64,000 nt of DNA, from NCBI RefSeq assembly GCF_016592435.1, contig NZ_AP014545.1:2674693-2738692 (forward strand). The letters are read 5' to 3'. The position numbers and the translations under genes are program-made. The notes beneath the pieces were generated by a model. The model made no database searches, was not told the origin of the DNA, and saw only the letters and a list, made by a program, of their open reading frames with translations. The stretch is from Amphritea japonica ATCC BAA-1530 (GTDB lineage: Bacteria; Pseudomonadota; Gammaproteobacteria; Pseudomonadales; Balneatricaceae). Positions 16,748 through 26,797 of the stretch are shown here, piece by piece; the first letter of the stretch is position 1; each line of letters begins with the position of its first letter.

Positions 16748-17538
16748 CCCGGAGCGGCCAGTGGTGGCTTATCGTGCTGTTAAGCGCGGTACTCATACTA
16801 CTGTCCTCAACAAGTTACAGCCGTACTCTGAAAGCCTGCGGCCACCCTTTCTACCCACCGGTATCCTGGGTGAGTGATCAGCAACTAAAGGGGCTCGCAC
16901 CCGCGGTTACCCAACAGCTCTTTGCCGAACTGGGATACAGTGTCAAACTCCGGGCGGGCTACAACTGGAAACGTTGCCTGCTTGAAGTACAACAAGGTAA
17001 CGCTGATATTGTCGTCGCCGCTTACCGCATCCCCAGCCGGGAATCCTATCTTTGGTTTAGCAGCCAACCGGTTATTGCTGATCAGCTGGCACTGTTTGTT
17101 AACCGTAAAACACCGCCCCCTTTTAACAACCTGGATGACTTGCAAGGCAAAGTCGCCGGCCTGCTGCTGGGCGACAGCTTTGGCGAAAGCTTAGATCAGT
17201 TTCTGTTGCAAAATACGAGAATTGAGTACGTTTCACGTAACCGGCAAAATTTTGAAAAGCTGGCGGATCAAAAGATCGACTTTATGCCCATCGGTCTCCT
17301 CAGTGGTCGCCTGCAAAGTCGAAAACTGGGTTTCCATGAGCAGGTTATGCCGCTGATCTACCGCGTCAGTACAGAGTTCTATTTTCTCGCAGTCGGTAAA
17401 AGTAGCGGCCTGCAACAGCACCTGCCCTTTATCAATCGACGCCTGCAAGAGATGCATCTGAACGGGACTATCAACAGGCTAACCGATCACTATAGCTTGC
17501 TCTATCTCGACCAGACCGCAGCGGAGCCCCGGCAATGA
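16744..17538 (+). CDS. Periplasmic solute-binding protein (SBP_bac_3 type) linked to a sensor kinase
   Basis: 264 residues with an N-terminal signal segment ([16 protein letters not shown], cleavage near residue 27) and then the two-lobed fold of family 3 binding proteins ([54 protein letters not shown]). The gene has no permease neighbour; instead it overlaps a response regulator upstream and a hybrid kinase downstream, so it is probably a ligand-presenting partner of the kinase, similar in logic to TorT with TorS. The ligand is unknown; amino acids or methylated amines fit the locus. Confidence 0.85.
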   Translation: MTRSGQWWLIVLLSAVLILLSSTSYSRTLKACGHPFYPPVSWVSDQQLKGLAPAVTQQLFAELGYSVKLRAGYNWKRCLLEVQQGNADIVVAAYRIPSRESYLWFSSQPVIADQLALFVNRKTPPPFNNLDDLQGKVAGLLLGDSFGESLDQFLLQNTRIEYVSRNRQNFEKLADQKIDFMPIGLLSGRLQSRKLGFHEQVMPLIYRVSTEFYFLAVGKSSGLQQHLPFINRRLQEMHLNGTINRLTDHYSLLYLDQTAAEPRQ

Positions 17539-19859
17539 TTCAACCCAAAGGCCTGCTACCAAAAATCACCCGTTACTCCCGTGAACATCCACTGGGATAC
17601 CGGATTATGCTCTATGTGTGTAGCTGTAGTTTTTTGTTCATTCTGTTTTCCACCGCGCTGCAGCTCACACTGGATTATCGCCGTGAGTTCCGGGCGATTG
17701 ATCAACAGGTCGAACTGATTCGCAGCAGCTACCTTGCCAGTCTGGCAAAGAGCCTTTGGGATATCGATCAGGCTCAGATCGAACTACAGCTCAAAGGGAT
17801 ACATAACCTTCCGGATGTCAGCTATCTCGTCCTTAAGAATACCGATACCGGTGAGACCGCGATTGAAGGCGAGCTTAACGCCTCTCCCGACAGCCCGCTT
17901 CAGATTCAGAGTTTTGATCTGATTCACCGGACACCGGAACAGCAACGCAAACTGGGACAGCTGGAGGTCAGCTTCGATCTGAAAGCGGTTTATCAACGTA
18001 TCTGGAGCCGTGGCTTTAGCATTCTTCTCACCCAGACGCTGCTGGTTGTATTAATCGTATTAGTCATCCTGATTATCTTTCACCGTAAGATCACCCGCCA
18101 CCTGGAAGCGATGGCCAACTACAGCCGGGAGATCGGTGCAGGCCAGCTGGAACACGGCCTGACACTGGATCGTCAACCGCCGAAAAGTAGTGATGAGCTG
18201 GACCAACTGGTTACAGCCCTGAATGATATGCGCCAGTCAATTCGCCAGGAGATCCGTCACCGTGAGCAGGAACAGGAAGAACTGCGTTACAACAGAGATC
18301 AGCTGCAAACGATGGTAGAACGACGCACGGCCAGCCTGCTACAGGCGAAAGAGGCTGCGGAAGAAGCTAGTAATGCAAAGTCCCGATTCCTCTCAACCAT
18401 GAGTCATGAAATCCGCACGCCGATGAACGGCATGCTCGGCATGATTCAACTGTTAGAAAGTTCTCAACTGGATGGCCGGCAGCGGCAGCACATTCAGGTA
18501 TTACACGACGCGACAAATGCTCTGCTGGAAACCTTTAATAACGTGCTCGAATATGGCCGACTCGTGGAAGGCGCATACAGTATCAGCCCTACCCGTTTTT
18601 CGCTGAGAAACTTACTGCATAACCTTACAGCGCTATTAACACCTGAAGCGAACCGCAAACAACTCAATCTACAACTTCAATACGCTGATGATGTCGCCGA
18701 TCTGTTTCATACCGAAGAGAGCAGCCTGCGACAGATCATCACGAATCTGTTAAGCAATGCGATTAAATTTACCGATCAGGGTAACGTTACCTTAAGCGTT
18801 ACGTTACTGAACCAGGTGTCGGGAAACCAGCACCTGAGATTCAGTATCAGTGACTCAGGGATCGGTATCGAACCTGAACTCCAGCAACATATATTTGACC
18901 GTTTTACCCAGGCCGATGAGACTATTACCCGTCGCTTTGGCGGTACAGGCCTCGGACTGGCTATCAGTAAAGAGTTGGCTGAACACCTGGGTGGCCAGAT
19001 CGGGGTTACCAGTAACCCCGGCCGTGGCAGTACATTCTGGCTTGAATTGAATCTGCCGCTGGCGAGTACCATAGCGACGCCAGACAATATCAAATCCTCT
19101 CAGCCCCACCACACCTGCCAGCGGATTCTGTTAGTCGAAGATGTCGAGATAAATCAACAGGTCGTACTGGGATTATTGGAAGAACATCATCACCAGGTCA
19201 CTATTGCAGGCGATGGAATAAAAGCCTTAGCACTCGGACGGGAACAACAGTTCGACCTCATCCTGATGGATATGCATCTACCGGGATTAAGCGGCCTGGA
19301 AGTCAGCGCAAGACTAAATAATGACCCTGACTGCATTAATTTCAATACCCGCATCATCGCCTTAACCGCCAGCGTGAGGCCTGAAGATATCCACCGTTAT
19401 CTAGAAGCCGGTATCAGCAGCGTGATTGCCAAACCGGTGCATAAAGAACAATTGTTAAGTGCTATTGCCGGGGTTAATAGTATGACTCAGCCAAATATTC
19501 CTACAGCTTCAGATAACAGCCAAATTCCATTACTGGATCAGGCCGTTATTCGGGTTCATCAACAGATGCTCGGCTCAGAAAAACTCGCGACACTCATGCA
19601 AGGGTTCTGCAAAGTTCATAATGAACTATGGCCTGCCCTGCAACAGAGCATTCAGGCAGCCGACGACTACGAGATATCACAACAAGCGCATAAGTTAGCG
19701 GGCGCCTGCGATACCATCGGTTTCACACTGGCCAGCCACCTGTTACGCCAGCTCGAACAACAGGCAGATAACGGCGAAACCGCACAACACCACTTTCTCA
19801 GCCAACTTCACCAGGTAATGGTCGAAACTGTTGAGCTTGCCATTAACTGGAAAATCTAA
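17535..19859 (+). CDS. Hybrid sensor histidine kinase (HisKA-HATPase-REC-Hpt)
   Basis: 774 residues. A TM helix near 25-45, a periplasmic sensor region to about 160, a second TM helix near 162-184, a HAMP linker and a coiled coil to about 270. Then the HisKA domain with His291 in [13 protein letters not shown], the ATPase ([23 protein letters not shown]), a receiver with Asp579 in [10 protein letters not shown], and a C-terminal Hpt with His719 in [14 protein letters not shown]. This gives a full four-step phosphorelay to the response regulator upstream. The operon starts with the regulator and the binding protein, so the external ligand is probably sensed through that protein. Convincing domain order; the signal is unknown. 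Confidence 0.92.
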   Translation: MIQPKGLLPKITRYSREHPLGYRIMLYVCSCSFLFILFSTALQLTLDYRREFRAIDQQVELIRSSYLASLAKSLWDIDQAQIELQLKGIHNLPDVSYLVLKNTDTGETAIEGELNASPDSPLQIQSFDLIHRTPEQQRKLGQLEVSFDLKAVYQRIWSRGFSILLTQTLLVVLIVLVILIIFHRKITRHLEAMANYSREIGAGQLEHGLTLDRQPPKSSDELDQLVTALNDMRQSIRQEIRHREQEQEELRYNRDQLQTMVERRTASLLQAKEAAEEASNAKSRFLSTMSHEIRTPMNGMLGMIQLLESSQLDGRQRQHIQVLHDATNALLETFNNVLEYGRLVEGAYSISPTRFSLRNLLHNLTALLTPEANRKQLNLQLQYADDVADLFHTEESSLRQIITNLLSNAIKFTDQGNVTLSVTLLNQVSGNQHLRFSISDSGIGIEPELQQHIFDRFTQADETITRRFGGTGLGLAISKELAEHLGGQIGVTSNPGRGSTFWLELNLPLASTIATPDNIKSSQPHHTCQRILLVEDVEINQQVVLGLLEEHHHQVTIAGDGIKALALGREQQFDLILMDMHLPGLSGLEVSARLNNDPDCINFNTRIIALTASVRPEDIHRYLEAGISSVIAKPVHKEQLLSAIAGVNSMTQPNIPTASDNSQIPLLDQAVIRVHQQMLGSEKLATLMQGFCKVHNELWPALQQSIQAADDYEISQQAHKLAGACDTIGFTLASHLLRQLEQQADNGETAQHHFLSQLHQVMVETVELAINWKI

Positions 19860-19943
19860 ATACTGGCAGTATCAGACTAATGTTCTTATGATTGAGGCCA
19901 ACTTCGGGCTAAACTGTATATATATCTGTTACGGAATCCACTG

Positions 19944-20420
19944 ATGAACATAATCACCCGTCAACAGCTGCTAAGTCAGCATAACCTGCACTCATTTACA
20001 GATGCCTCTATCTTTGGCGCTCTGCCAGAAACAGCTATCAACTGGTTACTCGAACAGGGTCAGCTAAGAGAGTATGACGAAGGTGAATTGTTATTTGACC
20101 GACAACAGCCGGGTGACAGTTTCCACGTTATTCTGGTCGGCCAGGTTAAATATTATAAGTATCATGAGGGGCGGTATGCCTATATCCGTGATTTCATGCA
20201 AGGTGAACAGATAGGCTTTGTCAGTCTGATCGCTTTACATGACCGGGCAGGCCGGGCCGAGGCAGCCAAAAAAACAACCTCGCTGGAAATTAACAGTCAG
20301 GTTTATCACGATTTTCATCAACACCATCCCCTTGAGTTCGGTATCCTGATGATGAATCTGGCCCGGGAAATGGCCCGCACCCTACGGAGTGTGAATAATA
20401 TTATCGTTACCAAATCCTGA
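19944..20420 (+). CDS. Cyclic-nucleotide-binding domain protein without DNA-binding domain
   Basis: 158 residues carrying a Crp/Fnr-like sensor beta roll (about 35-130; DEGELLFDRQQPGDSFHVIL and VGQVKYYKYHEGRY) followed by a long helix (EFGILMMNLAREMARTLRSV), which matches the Crp dimerisation helix. The protein ends right there, so no helix-turn-helix is present. The residues that bind cAMP in Crp (GELAL, RAA) are not conserved. It is 84 bases downstream of the kinase gene in the same direction and ends at a strong terminator, so it may be co-transcribed. A role in oligomeric sensing or protein interaction is possible. Confidence 0.75.
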   Translation: MNIITRQQLLSQHNLHSFTDASIFGALPETAINWLLEQGQLREYDEGELLFDRQQPGDSFHVILVGQVKYYKYHEGRYAYIRDFMQGEQIGFVSLIALHDRAGRAEAAKKTTSLEINSQVYHDFHQHHPLEFGILMMNLAREMARTLRSVNNIIVTKS

Positions 20421-20502
20421 GCAGTTTCAGCCTCAACTACAGACCACTATACAAAGAACTATCCTGATCTTTCCCCCACCCTCATACCTAACAATCAGGC
20501 AT

Positions 20503-20537
20503 AAAAAAGGCCCCGGGGTTACACCTTAGGGGCCTTT
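20503..20537 (+). terminator. Bidirectional intrinsic terminator
   Basis: AAAAAAGGCCCC pairs with GGGGCCTTT across a short loop. It lies between the converging CNBD gene and the TRAP operon and can end both transcripts. Confidence 0.9.
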
Positions 20538-20576
20538 GTCAGTCTTCAAAAATGACTGTGTGCGGTGTAACGCCTG

Positions 20577-21866
20577 CTAACCGAAAAACATCTGTGGCAG
20601 GAACAGTGATACTTCTGGCACATAAGTGGTAATGATCAATGTTGGAATCCAGGCAAACAAAATCATAATCAGCGTTGGTTTCAACATCGCACTGACTCTC
20701 ACTCCGGTAACCCTCGAGCCCAGATAGAGCAATGGCGCGGTGGGTGGCGTGATATTACCCATACCCAGATTAACACCCACTATCGCTGCAAATTGAATCG
20801 GATCAACACCCAGTTCTACCACAATTGGGAATAGCAGAGGTGATGCCAACAATACACCGCTGACATCATCCATCAACATACCGATAAGAATCATCACGAC
20901 GTTGATCATAATCAATACGATAATCGGATTATCCGATACCGAAAAGATCAGCTCTTTAGCCAGGTCAGGAATGTCTTCAAAAATCAGCAGACGACTAACA
21001 ATCATCACCATAAAGAACATCACCATCACCACACCGGTGGTGGTTGCGGACTGGACTAACGCAGCTTTAAAGTTTGTGATATTCAGCCCTTTATAGATAA
21101 AGAAGCCAACCGGGATAGCATAGACAACAGCGATACCTGCTGCCTCTGTCGGGGTCATGATACCGCCGTATATTCCCCCAAGAATCATAAAGGGCATCAG
21201 CAGCGCTGGAAACGCAAAACGGCTTTTCTTAGCCACTTCTTTACCGAAGTTATCCGATTTTGGCAGCACTTTAATATTGTTGTACTTACGCAACATCACA
21301 TAATTAACAATACAAAGCAGGGTCACCAGGATCAGACCGGGAACAATAGTCGCCAGAAAGCACTTCAACACCGATTGCCGGGTGACCCAGGCATAGATGA
21401 TCTGAATCGCACTGGGTGGAATCAGCAACCCTAGCGGAGCCGCGTTCGTAATCAGTGCCGCAGACAGACCTTCAGGGTAGTTCGCTTTGCGTAGCTGCGG
21501 CATCATTATGCTACCGATGCAGGTCAGCGTGGCTGTAGCGCTGCCAGCAATCGAACCAAAGATGGCACTGGCACCCACTGCCGTGTAAGCAATTCCGCCT
21601 TTAAACCGACCCACAAAGAGTTCAGCAAGATCAACCAGGGGCTCGGCAATCTTGCCCCGTTCCATAATTGTACCGGCCATAATAAACAGCGGAATGGCCA
21701 GTAGCACCAGCACGTTCATGCGCCAGTGACCCGACGTCAGAAAACCTGCCGGATCGTGGTCACCCGTAAGTGACATATAGATCAATGCCAGACCGAAGGC
21801 GAAAGGTACCGGAATACCCACCACCAACGCGAGACAGATCACCAGAAGTGTCAGTAGAATTAACAT
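20577..21866 (-). CDS. dctM: TRAP transporter large permease subunit
   Basis: 429 residues, twelve or so membrane helices, the usual length of DctM proteins. Typical features are GRGKIAEPL-like loop, AIFGSIAGSATATLTCIGSI and NLGMGNITPPTAPLLYLGSR near the C-terminus. With the small permease (14 bases upstream) and the binding protein it makes a complete sodium-driven uptake system for an organic acid or zwitterion. Its place between the two-component operon and a GlxA-type regulator suggests a substrate linked to betaine or its products, for example dimethylglycine, sarcosine or ectoine. Confidence 0.9.
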   Translation of the reverse strand: MLILLTLLVICLALVVGIPVPFAFGLALIYMSLTGDHDPAGFLTSGHWRMNVLVLLAIPLFIMAGTIMERGKIAEPLVDLAELFVGRFKGGIAYTAVGASAIFGSIAGSATATLTCIGSIMMPQLRKANYPEGLSAALITNAAPLGLLIPPSAIQIIYAWVTRQSVLKCFLATIVPGLILVTLLCIVNYVMLRKYNNIKVLPKSDNFGKEVAKKSRFAFPALLMPFMILGGIYGGIMTPTEAAGIAVVYAIPVGFFIYKGLNITNFKAALVQSATTTGVVMVMFFMVMIVSRLLIFEDIPDLAKELIFSVSDNPIIVLIMINVVMILIGMLMDDVSGVLLASPLLFPIVVELGVDPIQFAAIVGVNLGMGNITPPTAPLLYLGSRVTGVRVSAMLKPTLIMILFAWIPTLIITTYVPEVSLFLPQMFFG

Positions 21867-21880
21867 AAGGAGTACCTAAA

Positions 21881-22429
21881 TCAGATATGTGGTGGGGCTT
21901 CGTCAGATTCCCATTCTTCGCTGGGGCCGTCGCGTAAACCACTCCACAAATGCAGGGAGGTGTAAAACGTCATCAGGACAAACCCGAGAAAGATGCCCAG
22001 CTTAGGAATGACGAAAGGCAACTCCAGTCCGGTGGTACGCTGCCAGTCAGGATAGGCACTGATCTCTTCCCATAACATCAACCAGCCCCAGTAACTCAGG
22101 ACTATGCCAATAACGGCTTCCAGAAAGATCGTACAGTTCACTACAATCCATTTGGTACGCACGCTATCAATCAGGGATAACAGAAAGTCAGCTTTCACAT
22201 GGGTATTTTCATAACTACCCATCGCCCCGCCCAGGAAATACACCCAGAACGCGATCATTAATACCCACTCTTCGTAGGCAAACAGGTCAGCCTGAAACCA
22301 ATAACGCAGGATAACCACAAAGAAAAACACAAATGCCATAACCAGACTGGCAGTCGCTAATATATATTCTTTGCTACGTAACAGAATATTTACCAGCGAG
22401 CCCAGCGGGCGCGGTATATTCAGATGCAT
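21881..22429 (-). CDS. dctQ: TRAP transporter small permease subunit
   Basis: 182 residues with four membrane helices (about 15-35, 48-68, 90-110, 130-152) and the DctQ pattern YEEWVLMIAFWVYFLGGAMG followed by HVKADFL. It lies between the binding protein and the large permease, in the same direction, separated from the binding protein gene by a hairpin. It bridges the two larger proteins in the membrane. Confidence 0.87.
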   Translation of the reverse strand: MHLNIPRPLGSLVNILLRSKEYILATASLVMAFVFFFVVILRYWFQADLFAYEEWVLMIAFWVYFLGGAMGSYENTHVKADFLLSLIDSVRTKWIVVNCTIFLEAVIGIVLSYWGWLMLWEEISAYPDWQRTTGLELPFVIPKLGIFLGFVLMTFYTSLHLWSGLRDGPSEEWESDEAPPHI

Positions 22430-22537
22430 AGGGCTACACTCTTATTTTTTTAAGATATCGACCACTTAGAAATCTGTTATTAAATACACTTTATTTATAT
22501 ATATTTAATAACAAAATTTCAGACAATCGATTTGAAT

Positions 22538-22563
22538 ACTCCCCATCAAAAAAAATGGGGAGT
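22538..22563 (-). repeat. Intercistronic hairpin after the TRAP binding-protein gene
   Basis: ACTCCCCAT and ATGGGGAGT form a perfect nine-base stem with an eight-base loop, 12 bases after the stop of the binding protein gene. The loop holds the U run, so full termination is unlikely; such hairpins often stabilise the abundant binding-protein mRNA. Confidence 0.7.
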
Positions 22564-22574
22564 TAACAGGATAC

Positions 22575-23582
22575 TTACAGGTCAGCAATGACTTCATCCA
22601 GGATATCTTTACCCAGACGTTCTTCTAGCTTAGGCCAGGTTTTTGCCCGTACTTCTTTAGCGATAGCACTGCGTTCTGCGTCAGTCAGCGGCAAAACTTT
22701 AACACCAAAGGCTTCAAGCTTTTTAAGATTAGCTGCATCGTTTTCACGACTCCAGTCAACGAAACCAGCAGCCGCTTTAGCAAAGACTTCAGTGATTACT
22801 TTACGCTGTTCTTCGTTAAGCTTTTTCTCCCAGGTTTTCTTGCTGGCATAGTAAGCGTAGTTCTCAACAAAAGCGTTGTAAGGAACATAGTTCTTAATCG
22901 CTTCTTTGAACGTCGTGTAGGTTGCTTCAGGCGTTGCACCAATCATTCCGTCAACCACACCCTGCTGGATTGCAGGGAAAGCATCACCCCAGTCGATAGT
23001 GGTGGTGTTGTAGCCCATATCCTGAGTACCCAGTTTCGCTGATTGCGCGCTCCACACCCGGATATTCTGCCCTTTAGGCCCTGTTGTACGGTAGTTCTCA
23101 GGCATTGAGGAAGACATAACACCGATAAAGCCTTCGGCAGTCACACCCAGTAATTTCAGGCCCATCTTATCCATGCGCTGATCGAAAATACCGTAGAAGT
23201 TAGAGCCTGGGCTGAATACTTTTTCCATCTCATCATAGTTAGAAACCAGATAAGGCAGTGAGTTTATTTCCAGTACCGGATCTTTGTGGCTGTAAACAAA
23301 CGAGTGAACAATATCGATGCTGCCACGGACTGTTTCACCAATCAGCTGTTCGCCAGAACCCAGCTGACCTGCTGGATAGAGTTTAATTTTCAGATCTACA
23401 CCAGCATTCTCGAGATCAACTTTGATCTGTCGCAACACTTCAGAAGCATACTGATCGGGTGCATGCTGACTGGCTATACGTAAAGTTGTCGCTGCTTCTA
23501 CAGGCGTCGCCAATACCGCCCCCAATACCAGGGAGGATGCGATTACAGATTTCAGGTTCATACGACTTTCGATCTTTTTCAT
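22575..23582 (-). CDS. dctP: TRAP transporter substrate-binding protein (DctP family)
   Basis: 335 residues with a signal peptide (about 1-30, cleavage after PVEAA). The TRAP signature arginine region is GPKGQNIRVWSAQSAKLG, followed by QQGVVDGMIGATPEATYTTF where TRAP proteins have a substrate-contact loop. It is the first gene of the transporter operon and has a clear GGAG six bases before the ATG. The substrate cannot be read from the sequence; context suggests a betaine-related zwitterion. Confidence 0.88.
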   Translation of the reverse strand: MKKIESRMNLKSVIASSLVLGAVLATPVEAATTLRIASQHAPDQYASEVLRQIKVDLENAGVDLKIKLYPAGQLGSGEQLIGETVRGSIDIVHSFVYSHKDPVLEINSLPYLVSNYDEMEKVFSPGSNFYGIFDQRMDKMGLKLLGVTAEGFIGVMSSSMPENYRTTGPKGQNIRVWSAQSAKLGTQDMGYNTTTIDWGDAFPAIQQGVVDGMIGATPEATYTTFKEAIKNYVPYNAFVENYAYYASKKTWEKKLNEEQRKVITEVFAKAAAGFVDWSRENDAANLKKLEAFGVKVLPLTDAERSAIAKEVRAKTWPKLEERLGKDILDEVIADL

Positions 23583-23981
23583 TGTGGTCTCCGCGTCTTC
23601 TTAACAGAAGGTTGTTTTTATGTTCGCGTTAGGTTCATTTGAGGCTTTTCATAACGAACCCTTATTTTTATACAGAGATAAAACGCAGTTAAAAACCCCC
23701 TGAAAAAACTTCAAAAACCGCATGAAACTTTTTCATAGACGCGAATGTAAACAAGACCAGACAAAACACTAATGAAACATCATTAAACCGTAAAATTTTA
23801 TATTTTTCGTTATAAAAACTTCACAAACATAAATATTAAAAGAACATAATCAGTTTCGATACAAATGCGTATTTACATCAATTTACAATCTTTTACATCA
23901 TTTTATTGAGTCAAACTTACCGATTATCAACAAGGTTATAAAACTGCTATAACATTCCCATAATAAAAAAGGGGTACATAC
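23583..23981. promoter_or_regulatory. Divergent promoter region, TRAP operon / AraC regulator
   Basis: About 400 very AT-rich bases between divergent genes, with no coding frame. The arrangement suggests that the regulator at 23982 controls the TRAP operon from sites here; no clear direct-repeat operator could be assigned by eye. Confidence 0.5.
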
Positions 23982-25061
23982 ATGACCTATATAAAAGACA
24001 AGCGAAATTTCAGTGCGCTGATGCGTGATACCAACAGCCCATTTTTACCGGCAGCCGAACAGGATGAAAACCCGGTAGAGGTTGGCTTTGTATTGCAGCA
24101 GCACTTCTCTATGAGTGCATTTACAGCCGCTGTCGATACGCTGGTAACCGCCAATCTGGTACGTACCACGCCCCTGTTTAACTACCAGACCTATGCGGCA
24201 GAAACGTCACCGGTCATCAGCGATCTGGGGATTGAAATCGCCGCCCAGGGCACCCTGAAGGCGTTTGACCACAAACCCTTACCCGACCTGTTAATTATCT
24301 GTGGCGGTTACCGTTGTTCAACCCAACAGCACCCGGAGCTCACTCGCACACTCAAGCAGGCTGATAGTAAAAAGCTCTTGATTGGCGGCCTGTGGAATGG
24401 CGCTATCGCGCTGGCCCATGCCGGGCTACTGGATCAGCTAAGCTGCGCCCTGCACCCCGACAATCATGCGTATATACGCGAACAATTCCCTAAAGTCAGA
24501 GTCAGCGAACAAGTTATTGTAAGCGAAGGTAACCGCCATACCAGCGCCGGGCCGGTTAGCGCTATGGAGATGATGTTGCAGTTGATTGGAGAGCTGCGCG
24601 GAATGAATATAACCCGGGCTATCAGAGAGATTTTAAGCTGCGATCAAATTTCAGAAAAAGGTAATATTCGTATCAGCCAGCCAGGTGACAACCCCTGCCT
24701 GCCGCAAAATCTACGCGATATTATGGAACTGATGGCGGCTAATATAGAGGAACCGATCAGCGTTGATGAACTGACCGTATGCATCGGCATTTCACGGCGC
24801 CAGATTGAGCGTTTATTCCAGAATCATCTGGAAACCTCGCCCGGGCGCTATTATCTGGAATTACGCATTACCCACGCCCGCCGTTTGCTATTACAAAGCA
24901 ATGAGTCGATCACCAATATTGCACTGGCCAGTGGCTTTGTCAGCACCAGTCACTTTAGTAACTGTTACAAAGACTACTTTGGTGTTTCTCCCAGTCTCGC
25001 ACGCGAACAGGCTAAGACACTGGCTTTTAATACACCCTGTCCGCAGGCCGCCGTCTGTTGA
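23982..25061 (+). CDS. GlxA-type AraC-family transcriptional regulator
   Basis: 359 residues with a DJ-1/GATase1-like N-terminal domain (VEVGFVLQQHFSMSAFTAAV; GGLWNGAIALAHAGLL in place of the catalytic elbow) and a C-terminal AraC DNA-binding domain (ISRRQIERLFQNHLETSPGR; ITNIALASGFVSTSHFSNCY). It is a close paralogue of the regulator at 35292, sharing the N-terminal block KRNFSALMRDTNSPFLP style and the TLVTANLVRT segment. The family includes GbdR, SouR and CdhR, regulators of betaine, sarcosine and carnitine use. It is divergent from the TRAP transporter and convergent with serine dehydratase, so one of these may be its target. Confidence 0.85.
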   Translation: MTYIKDKRNFSALMRDTNSPFLPAAEQDENPVEVGFVLQQHFSMSAFTAAVDTLVTANLVRTTPLFNYQTYAAETSPVISDLGIEIAAQGTLKAFDHKPLPDLLIICGGYRCSTQQHPELTRTLKQADSKKLLIGGLWNGAIALAHAGLLDQLSCALHPDNHAYIREQFPKVRVSEQVIVSEGNRHTSAGPVSAMEMMLQLIGELRGMNITRAIREILSCDQISEKGNIRISQPGDNPCLPQNLRDIMELMAANIEEPISVDELTVCIGISRRQIERLFQNHLETSPGRYYLELRITHARRLLLQSNESITNIALASGFVSTSHFSNCYKDYFGVSPSLAREQAKTLAFNTPCPQAAVC

Positions 25062-25131
25062 TCTTCCATTCGAGATATCTATGACAACAGAAAGCGGCCT
25101 GTTAGTCCCTAGCTAACAGGCGTACTGCAGA

Positions 25132-26511
25132 TCAGCATTCAATCGCGTTGACCGCCAGCCCCCCACGAGAGGTCTCTTTGTATTTATCGTGCATATCCCG
25201 GCCGGTATCTGACATGGTCTTGATCACCTTATCCAGCGAGATAAAATGATCACCGTCACCCCGTAGCGCCATCTGTGTAGCATTGATCGCCTTCACTGCG
25301 CCAATCGCGTTACGCTCGATACAGGGCACCTGAACTAAGCCCCCCACCGGATCGCAGGTCAGACCCAGGTTATGTTCCAGACCAATTTCAGCCGCATTTT
25401 CCACCTGCCCAGGCGAGCCGCCCAACACTTCACACAAACCTGCTGCTGCCATGGCACAGGCGGAGCCGACTTCTCCCTGACAACCGACTTCCGCACCCGA
25501 TATAGAAGCATTCTTCTTACACAACGCACCAATCGCTGCAGCGGCCAGCAAGAAATCAACAACGCACTCTTCCGTCGCCTTAGCCGTAAATTCGGTGTAG
25601 TACATCAGCACTGCGGGAATAATCCCTGCGGCACCATTGGTCGGCGCAGTTACCATCCGTCCACCCGCAGCATTTTCTTCATTCACTGCCAGCGCGTAGA
25701 GGTTGATCCAGTCCATGGCGCCCATGGTAGAACTGATCACATTAGGCTTAGTGGAGCGGATCAGGGATTTATGCAGACTCATCGCCCGACGCTTCACCTG
25801 TAAGCCACCGGGCAAGGTTCCCTCTTTATGGAGTCCGGTGGCAATGCACTCTTTCATCGCCGCCCAGATATCCATCAGGCCATCACGGATCTCCTGCTCA
25901 CTGCGCCAGACCTTCTCATTTTCCATCATCAGCTGGCTGACGCTGAAGTTATTCGCTTCGCACAGTTCCAGCAGCTCAACCGCATTATTAAAGTCGTAGG
26001 GTAGTTCAACCTGTGGCACTAAATGCGCGTCGGCCGTCGCATCACTCTCATCGATAACGAAACCACCACCAATCGAGTAATAGGTATTCTCATATAACAA
26101 CTGATCATCGGCACCAAAGGCTGCCAGACGCATCGCGTTCGGATGGTAAGGCAGGTTCTCTTCAAGCAACAACATATCCCTCTGCCAGATGAACTCTATC
26201 GGGTACTGACCCAGCAGATTAAGACGATTACTCTCTTTTAACCCGGCAACCGCAGGCAGAATCATTTCCGGATCGATGCTGTGAGGGCGCTCCCCCATCA
26301 AGCCAACCACCACTGAATTGTCAGTACCATGACCGATCCCTGTCGCGCTCAATGAACCATAAAGATCCACCTGAATACGTTGCACATCCTGCGCCAGCTG
26401 ATGTTGTTGCAGGTGGTCTGCAAAGTTTGCGGCTGCCACCATCGGACCGACCGTATGCGAACTCGACGGACCAACGCCTATTTTAAAAAGATCAAAAACA
26501 GAAATAGACAT
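25132..26511 (-). CDS. sdaA: L-serine ammonia-lyase (iron-sulfur type, single chain)
   Basis: 459 residues, the full length of the single-chain enzyme. It opens [20 protein letters not shown], the family signature, and contains [20 protein letters not shown] and [20 protein letters not shown], whose cysteines bind the 4Fe-4S cluster. It converts L-serine to pyruvate and ammonia, the exit step of betaine catabolism after GlyA makes serine from glycine. The start at 26511 is favoured by GGAG six bases upstream; a frame beginning 18 bases earlier has none. The same gene occurs in the Pseudomonas betaine locus. Confidence 0.95.
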   Translation of the reverse strand: MSISVFDLFKIGVGPSSSHTVGPMVAAANFADHLQQHQLAQDVQRIQVDLYGSLSATGIGHGTDNSVVVGLMGERPHSIDPEMILPAVAGLKESNRLNLLGQYPIEFIWQRDMLLLEENLPYHPNAMRLAAFGADDQLLYENTYYSIGGGFVIDESDATADAHLVPQVELPYDFNNAVELLELCEANNFSVSQLMMENEKVWRSEQEIRDGLMDIWAAMKECIATGLHKEGTLPGGLQVKRRAMSLHKSLIRSTKPNVISSTMGAMDWINLYALAVNEENAAGGRMVTAPTNGAAGIIPAVLMYYTEFTAKATEECVVDFLLAAAAIGALCKKNASISGAEVGCQGEVGSACAMAAAGLCEVLGGSPGQVENAAEIGLEHNLGLTCDPVGGLVQVPCIERNAIGAVKAINATQMALRGDGDHFISLDKVIKTMSDTGRDMHDKYKETSRGGLAVNAIEC

Positions 26512-26671
26512 AGAGTCTCCACGGCGCATTCTGAGCGCAGGTTTTTATTATACTGAAGGGAGTATTATGTTCTGGTGCATAAACCGCTGTATGCCGGTTT
26601 ACGACCTGTAATTTTCTTATTACGTTGAATCTCTGTTTCAGACTAAAACAGAAAAAGTGAGGTCGGACAGG

Positions 26672-26776
26672 ATGAGCCACACACTACGTACCTCTCTGGA
26701 AGAAGTAATCCCGACAAACCTCATAAAAGACATTTTTCAGCTGCATGAAAAACGTAAAACTTCAGGGAGCCAATGA
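26672..26776 (+). CDS. Possible 34-residue small protein
   Basis: An ATG preceded by GGACAGG opens 34 codons (MSHTLRTSLEEVIPTNLIKD, then a basic tail) in the gap between serine dehydratase and purU. It looks like a short amphipathic helix. Its end overlaps the hairpin that probably terminates purU, which weakens the case. No family recognised. Confidence 0.22.
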   Translation: MSHTLRTSLEEVIPTNLIKDIFQLHEKRKTSGSQ

Positions 26777-26787
26777 GCTGACTCCCT
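26764..26787 (-). terminator. Probable terminator after purU
   Basis: AGGGAG and CTCCCT form a six-base stem ten bases beyond the purU stop; the T run on the minus strand is broken (TTTTACGTTTTT), so it may be leaky. Confidence 0.5.
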
Positions 26788-26797
26788 ATCAAAAAGA

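Noticed and set aside
20577-23582. Assigning the TRAP transporter to ectoine (Teh/Ueh) by name
   Set aside because: The substrate-binding loop does not allow a safe choice and no ectoine genes are in the window.
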